A stretch of DNA of 64,000 nt from Planctomycetota bacterium (GTDB lineage: Bacteria > Planctomycetota > Planctomycetia > Planctomycetales > Planctomycetaceae). The DNA is taken from contig JAHZKX010000018.1 in assembly GCA_022600195.1 (NCBI GenBank), forward strand, positions 124,001 to 188,000, given 5' to 3'. The notes beneath the pieces were generated by a model. The model was not told the DNA's origin. It did no database searches and saw only the letters and a list, made by a program, of their open reading frames with translations. The position numbers and the translations under genes were made by a program. Numbering within the stretch: the first letter of the stretch is position 1; each line of letters begins with the position of its first letter. Shown here in pieces: positions 19,046 through 28,834 of the stretch.

Positions 19046-19462
19046 CTATTGCTCACCGTTCTCCCCACTCGCGGAATTCGTTTCACTCTTCCAGGAGACA
19101 TCGGCTTGGGCAGGACGCGTTTTATAAAGCGCTCCAGCTTCATTGAATAGCAAGGCAACATTCAAGTGCCAGCGTTTTCCATTCTCGCGTTCCCACAAAT
19201 CACAGTAATAAATGGAAGGACTGGTAGCGAATTCACCTGATATTCCGGCTGCCTCTAATTTTTGAATTGCCTCTGTTTTAGGTGTCCCCAGCGGTACAAT
19301 CTTAAGGAGTTCCTTTGACTGCTCCTCAAATACCATTGGGGCAGGTACGACTTGCCCCAGACCTGTGCACGACACCAGTATCAGTGCATTCAATATGACT
19401 GGAATTGTCATTCTGTGGAAATGATGACCGGTTTCAGACATCGATTCAACTTTTTTAAACAT
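19046..19462 (-). CDS. Putative lipoprotein, BamE/SmpA-like small fold
   Basis: A 138-residue protein from the ATG at 19462, which follows GGAGGCGGGGAGCAA. An N-terminal hydrophobic stretch ends Leu-Val-Ser-Cys, a plausible lipobox. The mature part has Pro-Leu-Gly-Thr-Pro-x-x-Glu-Ala-x-x-x-Leu-Glu-Ala-Ala-Gly, then an Asp-Leu-Trp-Glu-Arg-x-x-Gly-x-x-Trp and Val-Ala-Leu-Leu-Phe stretch. That pattern of a helix pair followed by a beta sheet recalls SmpA/BamE-like lipoproteins, but this is a weak structural guess. It lies alone between plus-strand genes. Confidence 0.7.
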   Translation of the reverse strand: MFKKVESMSETGHHFHRMTIPVILNALILVSCTGLGQVVPAPMVFEEQSKELLKIVPLGTPKTEAIQKLEAAGISGEFATSPSIYYCDLWERENGKRWHLNVALLFNEAGALYKTRPAQADVSWKSETNSASGENGEQ

Positions 19463-19570
19463 TTGCTCCCCGCCTCCTTGATTGGGAAACACAACAAAGA
19501 ATCCCCAAAAAAGCATGTTTCGATTTCTCAGCCGTAATGTATCAGAATGTACTTGAACTGCGTACTGCAA

Positions 19571-19891
19571 TTTCCCCCAAAAAAGACAGTGTTCATCAGA
19601 TCCCTGAAATCCTGATCGCCACGCCTTCTTTACCAGACGAATCAGTCAATGACAGGCAGTTAATTGTGCCTCTTGAGAATGACTTACATCTGCACAAAAA
19701 AAAGAGAATCCCGCCTATTCTTACATCAGTGAGGCGCAAATCTGAGACCAGACTATATACTTGATTCAAGGCCAGCAAAGTACCGCTGCTTAAAAGAGAT
19801 ATGATGATCCTGGTGCCTTTCTTAATGGTTCAAATTGCTCCCGGATTCGACCGTCCAGATCAGGAACGACCTTTCAACAGCGAGTGAGTTA
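19571..19891. other. Intergenic region before the cardiolipin synthase gene
   Basis: About 320 bases in which I see no supported gene, RNA or strong regulatory element. It lies between divergent genes and should hold both promoters. Confidence 0.4.
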
Positions 19892-21364
19892 ATGCTTCAT
19901 TATTTCCAGTATTTGGATCTTTCCAACATCCTGTTAATCGCACATCCGCTGCTCGTCATTGCGGTATCTGTTCGCGTCATCATGAAACGACCCGCTACTG
20001 GTGTCGCACTCGCCTGGCTGGTACTGATTTTAGCAGTGCCTCTTGCCGGTGTTCTATTCTATTTCCTGATTGGTGAACGTCGCATTGGAAGCAGTCGTAT
20101 CCGTGCCATCGAAAAACTGCGAACGGACTACAAAAAACTCTCGGAAATCGCCACTCAAATGGGAGTGACCGACGTTGACTGGTCACGCCATAGTTCGGCC
20201 GTGCACGGCATGAATCAGCTCGGACAGACTCTGATGGGCAGTTCCACTGTTTGTGGATGTAGCCTGGAACTGTTTTCCGACACGCAAGAAATACTAAAAC
20301 AAATCACCCGGGATGTTGACTCTGCGAAAACGAGTGTGCTGATGGAGTTTTATATCTGGAATGAAGGGGGACTGGCTGATGAAGTCCTGCAGGCCCTCAT
20401 TCGAGCTGCCAGTCGCGGTGTTTCCTGTCGCTTATTGATCGATGCACTGGGAGCCCGTCCCTGGTGGAAGAGTCAGCAACCTTCTCAGCTTCGTGAGGCG
20501 GGCATCGAACTCCAACCCGCTTTACCCGTCGGCCTCTTCCGCACGTTTGTCGGTCGAACCGATTTGCGCGTCCATCGCAAGATCATCGTTGTCGATAGCG
20601 AAGTGGCATGGACAGGCAGTATGAACCTTGTGGATCCACGATATTTCAAACAGGGCGCAGGAGTTGGTGAGTGGGTTGATGCCATGGTCCGCCTCAAAGG
20701 CACGGTCGTGATTTCACTCGCTGCCACGATGATCGGTGACTGGATCCTCGAAACGGGTGAGCCAATCGAGAAAATTGTAAAAAACACAGGTCTGCACCTG
20801 ACAGCATCTGACGGCGCGGCTGATATTCAGGTGATTCCCTCTGGTCCGGGGGAAAGTGGTGACGGACTTCTTCAAATGTTACTTGCACTGATCAACACCG
20901 CACAGCATGAGCTGGTACTCACAACGCCTTACCTCGTACCCGATGAATCATTACTCAGAGCATTGCTGGGCGCTGCAGGACGCGGAGTCAGCGTGCTCCT
21001 GATCGTTCCAGAGAAAGTCGACTCTTTTCTGACGCGTTATGCAAGTCGGTCCTATTTCGATGATTTACTCAACGCAGGAGTGGAAATCTACCTCTACCGC
21101 GGAGGATTGCTGCATACAAAATCAGTCATGGCAGATGGCGCCGCTTCGATGTTTGGTACCGTGAATCTCGATATGCGAAGCCTGTGGCTGAACTACGAGG
21201 TCTCACTCTTCGTCTACGAGGCAGAGTTCGCGAAAGAACTAAGATCGCTACAGCAAACCTATATTGATGATGCCGACCGACTGGACGCTGCAGAATGGAA
21301 AGTTCGATCATTTAAAGAGCGTTTTTTGGAAAACACACTTCGTCTCGTGAGCCCTCTGCTGTAG
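19892..21364 (+). CDS. cls: Cardiolipin synthase (phospholipase D family)
   Basis: A 490-residue membrane enzyme that condenses phosphatidylglycerol into cardiolipin. Two N-terminal hydrophobic segments (PLD-N region, within the first 65 residues) precede two HKD motifs: His-Arg-Lys-Ile-Ile-Val-Val-Asp with Gly-Ser-Met-Asn, and His-Thr-Lys-Ser-Val-Met-Ala-Asp with Gly-Thr-Val-Asn. Length and order match bacterial Cls. I start at the ATG at 19892; a TTG at 19835 would add a polar extension before the first membrane segment. Confidence 0.93.
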   Translation: MLHYFQYLDLSNILLIAHPLLVIAVSVRVIMKRPATGVALAWLVLILAVPLAGVLFYFLIGERRIGSSRIRAIEKLRTDYKKLSEIATQMGVTDVDWSRHSSAVHGMNQLGQTLMGSSTVCGCSLELFSDTQEILKQITRDVDSAKTSVLMEFYIWNEGGLADEVLQALIRAASRGVSCRLLIDALGARPWWKSQQPSQLREAGIELQPALPVGLFRTFVGRTDLRVHRKIIVVDSEVAWTGSMNLVDPRYFKQGAGVGEWVDAMVRLKGTVVISLAATMIGDWILETGEPIEKIVKNTGLHLTASDGAADIQVIPSGPGESGDGLLQMLLALINTAQHELVLTTPYLVPDESLLRALLGAAGRGVSVLLIVPEKVDSFLTRYASRSYFDDLLNAGVEIYLYRGGLLHTKSVMADGAASMFGTVNLDMRSLWLNYEVSLFVYEAEFAKELRSLQQTYIDDADRLDAAEWKVRSFKERFLENTLRLVSPLL

Positions 21365-21484
21365 ATGAAACCAGACTGGCTTGAGAAATCAGACAGAATC
21401 ACGCGCAGAGAGTGCTGCTTGTCGACACACCACTTTTCTTAGCTTTATTCGACTTCAGCCCCTTGGAAGAGAGACAAGTCTATT

Positions 21485-21841
21485 TCAGGCCACCAGGGCA
21501 GCCTGAGCGGCACTCAGAATTTCATCAAAAATCTGAGGCTGAGAAATCGCAAGTTCGCTGAGCGTCTTCCGGTTCAACTTGATCCCCGCCTTCGTCAAAC
21601 CATTGATAAACTGTGAATAGTTCATGCCACGTTCACGGCAAGCCGCAGTGATTCGTGTGATCCACAGAGCTCGGAATTCGCGTTTACGGACACGACGGTC
21701 ACGGTAAGCATACACTCTGGAGCGTATGATCGTCTCTTTGACGGTTCGCAATAAATTACCGCGACCACCAAAATTACCACGTGCTTCTTTAAACAGTCTC
21801 TTCTTTGCTCTAAGTCGAGCTGAACCTTTGCGAACTCGCAT
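21485..21841 (-). CDS. rplT: 50S ribosomal protein L20
   Basis: A 118-residue basic protein matching L20 throughout: Arg-Val-Arg-Lys-Gly start, Ala-Arg-x-Asn-Phe-Gly-Gly-Arg-Gly-Asn near 23-31, Arg-Arg-Val-Arg-Lys-Arg-Glu-Phe-Arg-x-Leu-Trp-Ile-Thr-Arg-Ile near 50-65 and the Asn-Arg-Lys-Thr-Leu-Ser C-terminal stretch. It binds 23S rRNA early in 50S assembly. It follows rpmI by 82 bases on the same strand, as is usual. Confidence 0.97.
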   Translation of the reverse strand: MRVRKGSARLRAKKRLFKEARGNFGGRGNLLRTVKETIIRSRVYAYRDRRVRKREFRALWITRITAACRERGMNYSQFINGLTKAGIKLNRKTLSELAISQPQIFDEILSAAQAALVA

Positions 21842-21923
21842 GACTACTTTCCAACTGAGAAGTTAAAACTCTGATTCTATCAGGATCGATTCCCCGTAAT
21901 CTGGCATCACGGGACCCGTTATC

Positions 21924-22124
21924 TTATGAACTGGGACGAAGTGCGTTCACGATTAATTTTGCTTCAGCACCAGTCACAACTCCGTCACCACGAAGTCTGA
22001 TCTTACGATTGGGGTTTTTCTTGCTGAGAATGTGACCGCGGAATGCTTTCCTGTGTTTGGCTTTACCAGAAGCAGTAATCTTAAACCGCTTCTTCATTCC
22101 TTTGTGTGTCTTTTGCTTAGGCAT
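21924..22124 (-). CDS. rpmI: 50S ribosomal protein L35
   Basis: A 66-residue basic protein with the L35 signature [11 protein letters not shown]-x-Thr-x-x-Gly-Lys near the start and a central His-Ile-Leu-Ser-Lys-Lys stretch. It is first of the rpmI-rplT pair. infC, which often precedes this pair in bacteria, is not adjacent here. Confidence 0.97.
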   Translation of the reverse strand: MPKQKTHKGMKKRFKITASGKAKHRKAFRGHILSKKNPNRKIRLRGDGVVTGAEAKLIVNALRPSS

Positions 22125-22540
22125 TATTTTTCAATCTTCGTAAACGATTCAGAGACAATCTTCGCCTCTCTGAAAACTGAGATTCAGATCGTAAACATTG
22201 GGTTGGGTTACTGTTACTGTTACAATACTCTCTTTGTTCAACCGGAAAATTGATCGATCACCATAAAAGAGGCTCGACTCTATTGAACAGGTCATGCTAA
22301 ACATGAACTTGAAAGTTAATCGAGCAGTATACTCAGCCAGACTCTCGGATTTCTACCGAAACGAGGCTAAAACCAGATTACTTCAGAGAAAAAAAGTCTA
22401 AACCTCTCAAAATCCTGATCTTGATTCACAGACGAAAGTCGGCTTCCACTCTATTTAACAGGCAGACAGACAATCTGTATCGGCCTGATGCTTTCCTGAG
22501 CACACCCCTTAAGAACAAACGATCACTCATTAATCCCTTT
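22125..22540. other. Leader region of rpmI-rplT and fliM downstream region
   Basis: This 416-base stretch is 5' of rpmI on the minus strand. It has a hexamer repeated in tandem (GTTACT-type, about 22207-22222) and no gene. An L20-type autoregulatory leader is possible in principle, but I cannot show a matching structure by eye. Confidence 0.35.
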
Positions 22541-23608
22541 TTATGATGACCCAACACCTTGGGCTGAATCGGTATTCCGGATTTTTTCTTCAACAATATC
22601 TTTGGGCATCGCTAACATCGATTCAATACTAATCGCTTTATGCCCTTTATAAACGCCGGGAAATGCAGTGAATACCGGTGAACCTTCCAATTCGACGGTC
22701 AGGGACTGTGCACTCCCCTTGTTGCACATGATCACATCACCAACTGCTAAATTGAGAACTTCTCCCGCTGTCAGCTTGCTATTGTCCAAATCTACTTTCA
22801 TGTTAATTTTTGATTGTGTCACGCTGGCTTCCAGATTTAACTGCTGACGCAAGTCGGGCGTCTTTTTCTTATAAGCAGACCAGCTATCTGATGTCAGCTT
22901 ACTTGAAATTGGCTCGATTGTATTAAACGGTATACACAAGTTGATTATCCCACGTGTTTCTCCCATCGTGACTTCGAAGGAAATTAACACAATCACTTCG
23001 TTGGGTGGGACAATCTGAACCAGTTGGGGATTGCTTTCAACTTGTGAAACGCTCAACTTCCACTCACAGAGGTTACTCCAGGCAGACTCAATACCTTCAA
23101 TTGCCAGTCCGGTAATCCGTGAGACAAGACGAACTTCTATTTCGGTGAGCGCCCGATTGGGATAGGCTCCTTGAGAATGCCCATCTCCACCCAGCAGCCG
23201 ATCAATAATCGGAAAAATGATCGAGGGACTGATATCCAGAATAATATGCCCATCCAGGGTTTCAGATTCGAGCAAATTGAAACAGGTTGGATTTTCGAGA
23301 CTGAAAACAAATTCGCTGTATGTCAGCTGGTCAACACTCATCAACTTCACTTCTATGATCGATCTCAGCATCCCACTCAGAGCGGCACCGAATTCCCGAC
23401 TGAAACTTTCATGCAGCGCACGAAACGCCCGCATCTGCTCTTTACTGACACGTTCCGGTCGTTTGAAATCATAGATACTGATCTGAGCATTGAAGTCCGT
23501 AGCACGAGTCGAGGGACGACTCGCCCCGCCGCCGCTGCCACTACTGGCACTCGGATCCAGAGCCGATAATAGCGACTCGACTTCATTCTGACTGAGTACG
23601 TCTGCCAT
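22541..23608 (-). CDS. fliM: Flagellar motor switch protein FliM
   Basis: FliM is the middle ring protein of the flagellar C-ring and the docking site for phospho-CheY. The 355-residue product has the N-terminal CheY-binding type motif [10 protein letters not shown] (residues 5-14), a Gly/Ser-rich linker, the central FliM domain with the conserved Leu-Leu-Gly-Gly-x-Gly near 141-146, and a C-terminal SpoA domain (about 260-340). It stands alone with no other flagellar gene beside it in this window. Confidence 0.95.
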   Translation of the reverse strand: MADVLSQNEVESLLSALDPSASSGSGGGASRPSTRATDFNAQISIYDFKRPERVSKEQMRAFRALHESFSREFGAALSGMLRSIIEVKLMSVDQLTYSEFVFSLENPTCFNLLESETLDGHIILDISPSIIFPIIDRLLGGDGHSQGAYPNRALTEIEVRLVSRITGLAIEGIESAWSNLCEWKLSVSQVESNPQLVQIVPPNEVIVLISFEVTMGETRGIINLCIPFNTIEPISSKLTSDSWSAYKKKTPDLRQQLNLEASVTQSKINMKVDLDNSKLTAGEVLNLAVGDVIMCNKGSAQSLTVELEGSPVFTAFPGVYKGHKAISIESMLAMPKDIVEEKIRNTDSAQGVGSS

Positions 23609-23694
23609 CCCTGGCCTCCCTTGAGAACCCTCTCCCCAAATTCAATCCCGGGAACGATTTCAACTCGCCCCGAAATGATGAATTATGTGATGTT

Positions 23695-24969
23695 TTATTC
23701 TCTGATCTGCCCTGCTCCGTGGGCAACATATTTATAACTTGTCAATTCCACTAAACCACACGGGCCACGCGCATGAAATTTATCGGTGCTGATTCCGATT
23801 TCAGCGCCGAGACCAAATTCGCCACCATCATTGAATCGCGTACTGGCGTTAACAATCACCGCAGCCGAATCGACCTCAGTCGTAAATTTCTCGGTAGCCG
23901 CCAATTCTGTTGCTACAATGGATTCCGTATGCCCGGAACCATATTTGTGAATATGACTGATGGCCTCATCAATATCGTTCACAATTTTAACGGACATCAC
24001 CTTGGCACCATATTCTGTACCATAATCTTCCTCAGTCGCAGCTTTCGTTCCGCTGACCAGTTCCATTGATTTCGGACAACACCTGAGTTCGACACCCTGC
24101 TCGATCAGTGCTCCCGCGACCCGCGGAAATATCGTTCCCGCAATGTCCGCGTGAACCAGCAGACTTTCAGCCGCATTGCAGACTCCCGGACGCTGGCATT
24201 TGCTGTTCACAGTAATCGCTTCCGAAGCATCGGGGTCGGCTGACTTATCGAGATACACATGACAGATCCCGTCAAAGTGCTTGATCACGGGCATGGTTGC
24301 ATCGCGGGCAACTCGTTCTATCAGCCCCTTACCGCCGCGGGGAATGGTCACATCGATATATTCACTCAACTTAAGAAATTGTCCGACCGCTTCCCGGTCG
24401 GTTGTCTCTACAAGTTGCACTGCCTGTTCGGGTAACCCCACATCCTTGAGCCCTTGTTGTAACAATCCATACAAGGCCATATTGCTGTGAAATGCTTCTT
24501 TTCCACCTCTAAGGATCACCGCATTCCCGCTTTTAACACATAAGGCAGCAGCGTCGATCGTCACGTTAGGGCGTGATTCATAGATAAAGAAGACCACCCC
24601 CAACGGAACGCGTACTTGTGTCACCAGCAATCCATTGGGGCGCATATTACTTCCAATGATTTCACCAATGGGATTAGGTAGCGCAGTAATTTCTTCCAGT
24701 GCCGTCACAATTCCCTGTAGTCTTGCTTCGGTTAATCGAAGTCGATCAATGGAAGCTTCTGTCAAACCATAATCGGGAGCCCGTCTGATATCCTGCTCAT
24801 TGGCTGCCAGTAATTCGGGTGTCCGAGATTGAATCAGTTCGACCATCCGCCGCAACCAGTCGTTTTTCTGATTCCCATTCGCGGAAACCAGTTTCCGGGA
24901 GGCCGCGCGCGCCTGCTGAGCCAGCAATTGTGTGTAATGTGACAAGTCGAGTTCAGTTTTGGTACTCAT
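23695..24969 (-). CDS. proA: Gamma-glutamyl phosphate reductase ProA
   Basis: ProA reduces gamma-glutamyl phosphate to glutamate semialdehyde for proline synthesis. At 424 residues it is full length. The aldehyde dehydrogenase-like fold carries Tyr-Glu-Ser-Arg-Pro-Asn-Val near 130-136, Pro-Arg-Gly-Gly near 210-213 and the catalytic Cys264 in Arg-Pro-Gly-Val-Cys-Asn-Ala-Ala-Glu. No proB is next to it. Confidence 0.96.
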   Translation of the reverse strand: MSTKTELDLSHYTQLLAQQARAASRKLVSANGNQKNDWLRRMVELIQSRTPELLAANEQDIRRAPDYGLTEASIDRLRLTEARLQGIVTALEEITALPNPIGEIIGSNMRPNGLLVTQVRVPLGVVFFIYESRPNVTIDAAALCVKSGNAVILRGGKEAFHSNMALYGLLQQGLKDVGLPEQAVQLVETTDREAVGQFLKLSEYIDVTIPRGGKGLIERVARDATMPVIKHFDGICHVYLDKSADPDASEAITVNSKCQRPGVCNAAESLLVHADIAGTIFPRVAGALIEQGVELRCCPKSMELVSGTKAATEEDYGTEYGAKVMSVKIVNDIDEAISHIHKYGSGHTESIVATELAATEKFTTEVDSAAVIVNASTRFNDGGEFGLGAEIGISTDKFHARGPCGLVELTSYKYVAHGAGQIRE

Positions 24970-25228
24970 AAAAATCTACGGAAGATTTTCCCGTTCTCTC
25001 CAGCCTGGTTTTGTAAAAAATCGTTACTTTATACTAACAGACACACCGGTCACTGGAAAAGTGCGCCTCAAAAAATGAAGTCACAATACTGAATTCATCT
25101 AATTCAACTTGCGGGAGTATCAAATATCATCGAAAATCTGTCAACGCGGGATCCTCTGACCGATAAGAGCTCGTTCTCTTGAAATACCTTCACTTATCGT
25201 GTTTTCAGGGCAGACTGACACTGATTAC

Positions 25229-25753
25229 TTAAAATTGCCAGTCTGAATAGAGCTTGGACCGGAAATCATGCCATTCTGCATTCTTTGACCGGGAGCCACA
25301 ACTTTCAACCATTTCTGCTGTCCATTTATCCATCAACCGCAGGCGATCTGACATAATGCGAACCGTATTAAATACAACCTTTTGAGCTCCTTTGGCACCG
25401 TCTTTCAGCATCTGGTCGAACTCACGTCCGGGTATTCGAATCGTATTCACGTCAGTCAAAGCCACCACGCTTGCCGAGTGAGGTGCCGGATTAAAAAATG
25501 ACATCTCACCAAAGATGGAGTACGGATCCAGTTGAGCCAGTGATTGTTCGGTTCCGTTGGACAGTTTTTTTCGCACTTCACAGGAACCGCTTTGAATAAC
25601 CCAGAGATAACGCGTCGAATTTCCCTCATCCAGAATTCGTGTGCCCTCCGGAAACTCTTCCCACTCAGAATAAGAGAGCAGCTCTTCCATTTCAGCTTTA
25701 GAAACAGAGTGAAACAGCGCGCAATCATTGATCAGTTGCTCTGTTGATAACAT
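25229..25753 (-). CDS. Cyclic nucleotide-binding domain protein
   Basis: A 174-residue protein with one cNMP-binding (Crp-like) domain over about 15-125, including Phe-Gly-Glu-Met-Ser-Phe-Phe at the phosphate-binding cassette. The usual Arg after the cassette is not clear: here the loop reads Asn-Pro-Ala-Pro-His-Ser-Ala-Ser-Val, so nucleotide binding is uncertain. There is no DNA-binding HTH; the last 50 residues are helical and charged. It may be a stand-alone regulatory module. It lies 96 bases after the glutamate dehydrogenase gene on the same strand. Confidence 0.8.
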   Translation of the reverse strand: MLSTEQLINDCALFHSVSKAEMEELLSYSEWEEFPEGTRILDEGNSTRYLWVIQSGSCEVRKKLSNGTEQSLAQLDPYSIFGEMSFFNPAPHSASVVALTDVNTIRIPGREFDQMLKDGAKGAQKVVFNTVRIMSDRLRLMDKWTAEMVESCGSRSKNAEWHDFRSKLYSDWQF

Positions 25754-25849
25754 TTTCTACCTCTTTAAACTCTCTGGATGAAATTTGATTTGCATGGAAT
25801 CTGCAAAGAGATCTCTTATCCCATATGGAAAAACAGACCAGAAATTCGT

Positions 25850-27079
25850 CTAGATCCCGCCCAGAACGGTGGCGCGACCAACGCGGCCGATCCCCAGGAT
25901 ATAGGCGGCGATGCGTAAGGAGACTTTTTTATCCGTTGCGATTTTCCAAACCAATTCAAAGCTGTCATTCATAATACGATCTAATTCGGAGCGAACACGG
26001 GTTTTTTCCCAACTAAAATGCTGACGATTCTGAACCCATTCAAAATAACTGACGGTCACTCCACCCGCATTGGCGAGAATATCGGGCACAACAACAACGC
26101 CATTTTTCTCAAAGATTTCATCGGCTTCAAATTCGGTCGGATTATTCGCTGCTTCAATAATACATTTTGCCCTGATTTCATGGGCATTCTCACCAGTCAG
26201 TACTCCTCCCAGAGCGGCGGGAATCAATACCGTTACATTCGAAGTCAGCAATTCTTCGTTGGAAATAGCTTCCGTTTCAGGAAAACCTTTCACTGCTCCC
26301 GTATCACGTGTGTATTCGATCAATTTCGGAATATTTATTCCATTGGCGTTATAAATGCCTCCACTGGCATCAGAGACCGCAACAATCTTTGCCCCGAATT
26401 CATCCAAAAAGTGTGCTGTATAGCTTCCTACATTCCCAAAACCCTGAATGGCAACGGTCACTCCGGTCACATCGATTTTCAAGCGATCCAGTGTATCACG
26501 TGTCACCGTAGCAACCCCGCGACCAGTCGCTTCTTCGCGACCGTCAATCCCATGTAATTCCAATGGCTTTCCCGTAACACAGGCAGGATTAAAACCCCGG
26601 TATTTTTCATACTGGTTCATAATCCAGGCCATCACTTGCGAATTCGTTCCCATGTCCGGAGCAGGAATATCTTTCAAAGGCCCAATGACATCATAAACTT
26701 TGTCGACAAATTTACGGGTCACACGTTCCAGTTCTCCCTGCGAAAGCTGACCGACATTGACTGAAATTCCTCCTTTGGCACCACCATAAGGAATATTCAC
26801 TAACGCTGTTTTCCACGTCATCAGCGATGCCAATGCCAGAACTTCATCTGCATCGACTTCGGGGTGAAAACGAAGCCCCCCCTTCATTGGTCCACGGGAA
26901 CTGTCATGCTGAATACGATACCCGATATACGTGGCGATCTCTCCGTTATCACGCTCAATCGCGACTTCAACCTTCACTTCGCGTTCCGGTGTTCGTAACA
27001 ATTCCTGCATGTTGTTCGATAAACCAACCTGGCGCGAAGCCTGATCAAAATAACGACAGGCTGTTTCATACGAACCCAT
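25850..27079 (-). CDS. gdhA: Glutamate dehydrogenase (Glu/Leu/Phe/Val family)
   Basis: It interconverts glutamate and 2-oxoglutarate plus ammonium. Residues (numbered from the first ATG at 27088): Lys69 in Pro-Met-Lys-Gly-Gly-Leu-Arg, Lys93 in Met-Thr-Trp-Lys, the catalytic Lys105 in Gly-Gly-Ala-Lys-Gly-Gly and Asp145 in Pro-Ala-Pro-Asp-Met-Gly-Thr, all typical of hexameric GDH. The NAD(P) fold has Gly-Phe-Gly-Asn-Val-Gly. I start at the ATG at 27079 because AGAGG is well spaced for it and almost touches the ATG at 27088. A leucine dehydrogenase reading is less likely given the approximately 410-residue length. Confidence 0.93.
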   Translation of the reverse strand: MGSYETACRYFDQASRQVGLSNNMQELLRTPEREVKVEVAIERDNGEIATYIGYRIQHDSSRGPMKGGLRFHPEVDADEVLALASLMTWKTALVNIPYGGAKGGISVNVGQLSQGELERVTRKFVDKVYDVIGPLKDIPAPDMGTNSQVMAWIMNQYEKYRGFNPACVTGKPLELHGIDGREEATGRGVATVTRDTLDRLKIDVTGVTVAIQGFGNVGSYTAHFLDEFGAKIVAVSDASGGIYNANGINIPKLIEYTRDTGAVKGFPETEAISNEELLTSNVTVLIPAALGGVLTGENAHEIRAKCIIEAANNPTEFEADEIFEKNGVVVVPDILANAGGVTVSYFEWVQNRQHFSWEKTRVRSELDRIMNDSFELVWKIATDKKVSLRIAAYILGIGRVGRATVLGGI

Positions 27080-27348
27080 AAAATTCATTCCTCTATTTCA
27101 ACGTAATTTCAGTTTAGCACCAAAAATTAAGGCAACTTCATCATACAGATAAAGATAGGTCCTGTTTCGAGATAACCTCTTAGAAAGGCAGAAAATCTGT
27201 CTGTTCTCCCCTGAAACAAGGGCTATCCCTCAAATGATTGCTTCGTATATGAAAAGTTTCTTACAAAAAGCCGGCTCTTTCTTTATCACTCCATACTCTT
27301 AATGCGTCTTATCTTTCATCAATGTCACATTCTGTTCTCGACGGTCGC

Positions 27349-28569
27349 TCAACTCCCGGGAACCAGAGCCTGTCGTGGCGCCGGTTGTTCTGTGTTCGTT
27401 GGATCCGAATCTGACCAGATCCCGGGAACGTCCTTTAAGATAAATAAGGCCAGTTCCCGCGCATACAATGCGTGCCCTTCTCGAGAAAATTGGGGCACAT
27501 GATTCAGATAATATCGGTCTGGATTTTGAATGTTTTGAAAGGTCGGCGATGTATCACAGTATGACAGATTCAACTGCTTTGCATAGGTGTCTAACAAATC
27601 AAAAGGAAATCGACTGGTATATTTGACTCCCTCGCGCACTCCCAGAGAACTCCTGACCCCTTTCTGATTCAACGTGTTTTCAGAAACCTGCCAGGGCTTG
27701 GGATAGGTTGCCAGAATGAATCGGGAGTAGGTTCCCTGCGCAATCTGCTGGATGTTCTGAATGGGCTCCAAAGTCTGCCTGACATACACAGACCAGTCAG
27801 GAGGATGATCTTCCAGCCACAAGTATTTTCCCTGGGGAGTATCAATATCTCGATCCAGACCAGCGGGTTGATTTTCTACCCAGTAATCACCCAGCCACCT
27901 CAATGTATAGCGATAGATCAGAAAATGATTTTCCAGACGTTCAGGTGCATTCATCTGGTCGAACAAAGGATGCATCGAACACAGAGGGACTCCAGAATCA
28001 CTGAGCTGAGTGTATCGTCTCAGTGCATGATCGTCGGCGACATCAGACATATCAAAATGAAGCAGAATCAAATCAGGCTGAAGCCCCAGCAGAGAATGTC
28101 TCAAGTCCAGATAAGACATCAGGGGACACGCATCAGGAACCCCGGCATTTACCACTTCCACTTTTAACTGAGTCTGTTTTTGAAGCAGATTCTCCAAACG
28201 AACACAAAACGTATCGGGGTCTTCCATCTCGGGCGCGAGAACGTTTTCGCCTCCCAGACAAAGAATCCGAAAGACACCCGCGGGTTTGGGAATGGTATAT
28301 TCCTTTCCTCTCAACCCCATACTATTGATCGTAAATTGAACAGACTCTCCGGTATCCGGTTGTTTCCGAGAAACTTTCTGGAAGGGACGAATTCGATGAT
28401 AGGAAACGTCCGAAGGAATCAGAAAACCGTCAGCATCATAATTACTGACTGAAACCTGCTCCCGATATTCAGAAATGCGCAACGCGACCTCGCACCCTAT
28501 TGCAAACAGCATGAGAGTAAAAATTGCCAGCGTTAAATGCTTAACCCAGCGCAAGCGAGAACGAATCAT
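27349..28569 (-). CDS. SGNH-like protein lacking the catalytic residues
   Basis: A 406-residue protein with an N-terminal membrane anchor (about 10-30) that starts Met-Ile-Arg-Ser-Arg. The sequence then follows the layout of secreted SGNH/GDSL proteins: Asn-Ser-Met-Gly-Leu-Arg-Gly before a strand reading Ile-Leu-Cys-Leu-Gly-Gly-Glu, then Val-Val-Asn-Ala-Gly-Val, then Pro-Asp-Leu-Ile-Leu-Leu-His-Phe-Asp-Met-Ser-Asp, and near the end Ser-Arg-Glu-Gly-His. The nucleophile Ser of block I is Glu, block III Asn-Asp is Ser-Asp, and the Asp-x-His of block V reads Pro-Gln-Phe. It therefore looks like a pseudoenzyme. Start at ATG 28569 rather than TTG 28575. Confidence 0.75.
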   Translation of the reverse strand: MIRSRLRWVKHLTLAIFTLMLFAIGCEVALRISEYREQVSVSNYDADGFLIPSDVSYHRIRPFQKVSRKQPDTGESVQFTINSMGLRGKEYTIPKPAGVFRILCLGGENVLAPEMEDPDTFCVRLENLLQKQTQLKVEVVNAGVPDACPLMSYLDLRHSLLGLQPDLILLHFDMSDVADDHALRRYTQLSDSGVPLCSMHPLFDQMNAPERLENHFLIYRYTLRWLGDYWVENQPAGLDRDIDTPQGKYLWLEDHPPDWSVYVRQTLEPIQNIQQIAQGTYSRFILATYPKPWQVSENTLNQKGVRSSLGVREGVKYTSRFPFDLLDTYAKQLNLSYCDTSPTFQNIQNPDRYYLNHVPQFSREGHALYARELALFILKDVPGIWSDSDPTNTEQPAPRQALVPGS

Positions 28570-28834
28570 CTTCAATTATCAAAATACCATTGTTAAGATT
28601 CAAACAGGGTTATCTGGCCCCGTTTAAGGAATTCAGCAACAAAACAGGCAGGATTCTAAGTTTGATCTAGATTTACAGCAATATGAGTCTGCTGCACTCA
28701 AAAGAGGAAGACCGGAATCATGGCCGCAATCCCATTGAAAAAACTCGTTCAAAAGCATAAGTTGCAATAACAAGAATGAATCACTTCTATCGAGACAAGC
28801 AAGTACCCTCTCTCTTTTATATCAAAGCCTCCTA

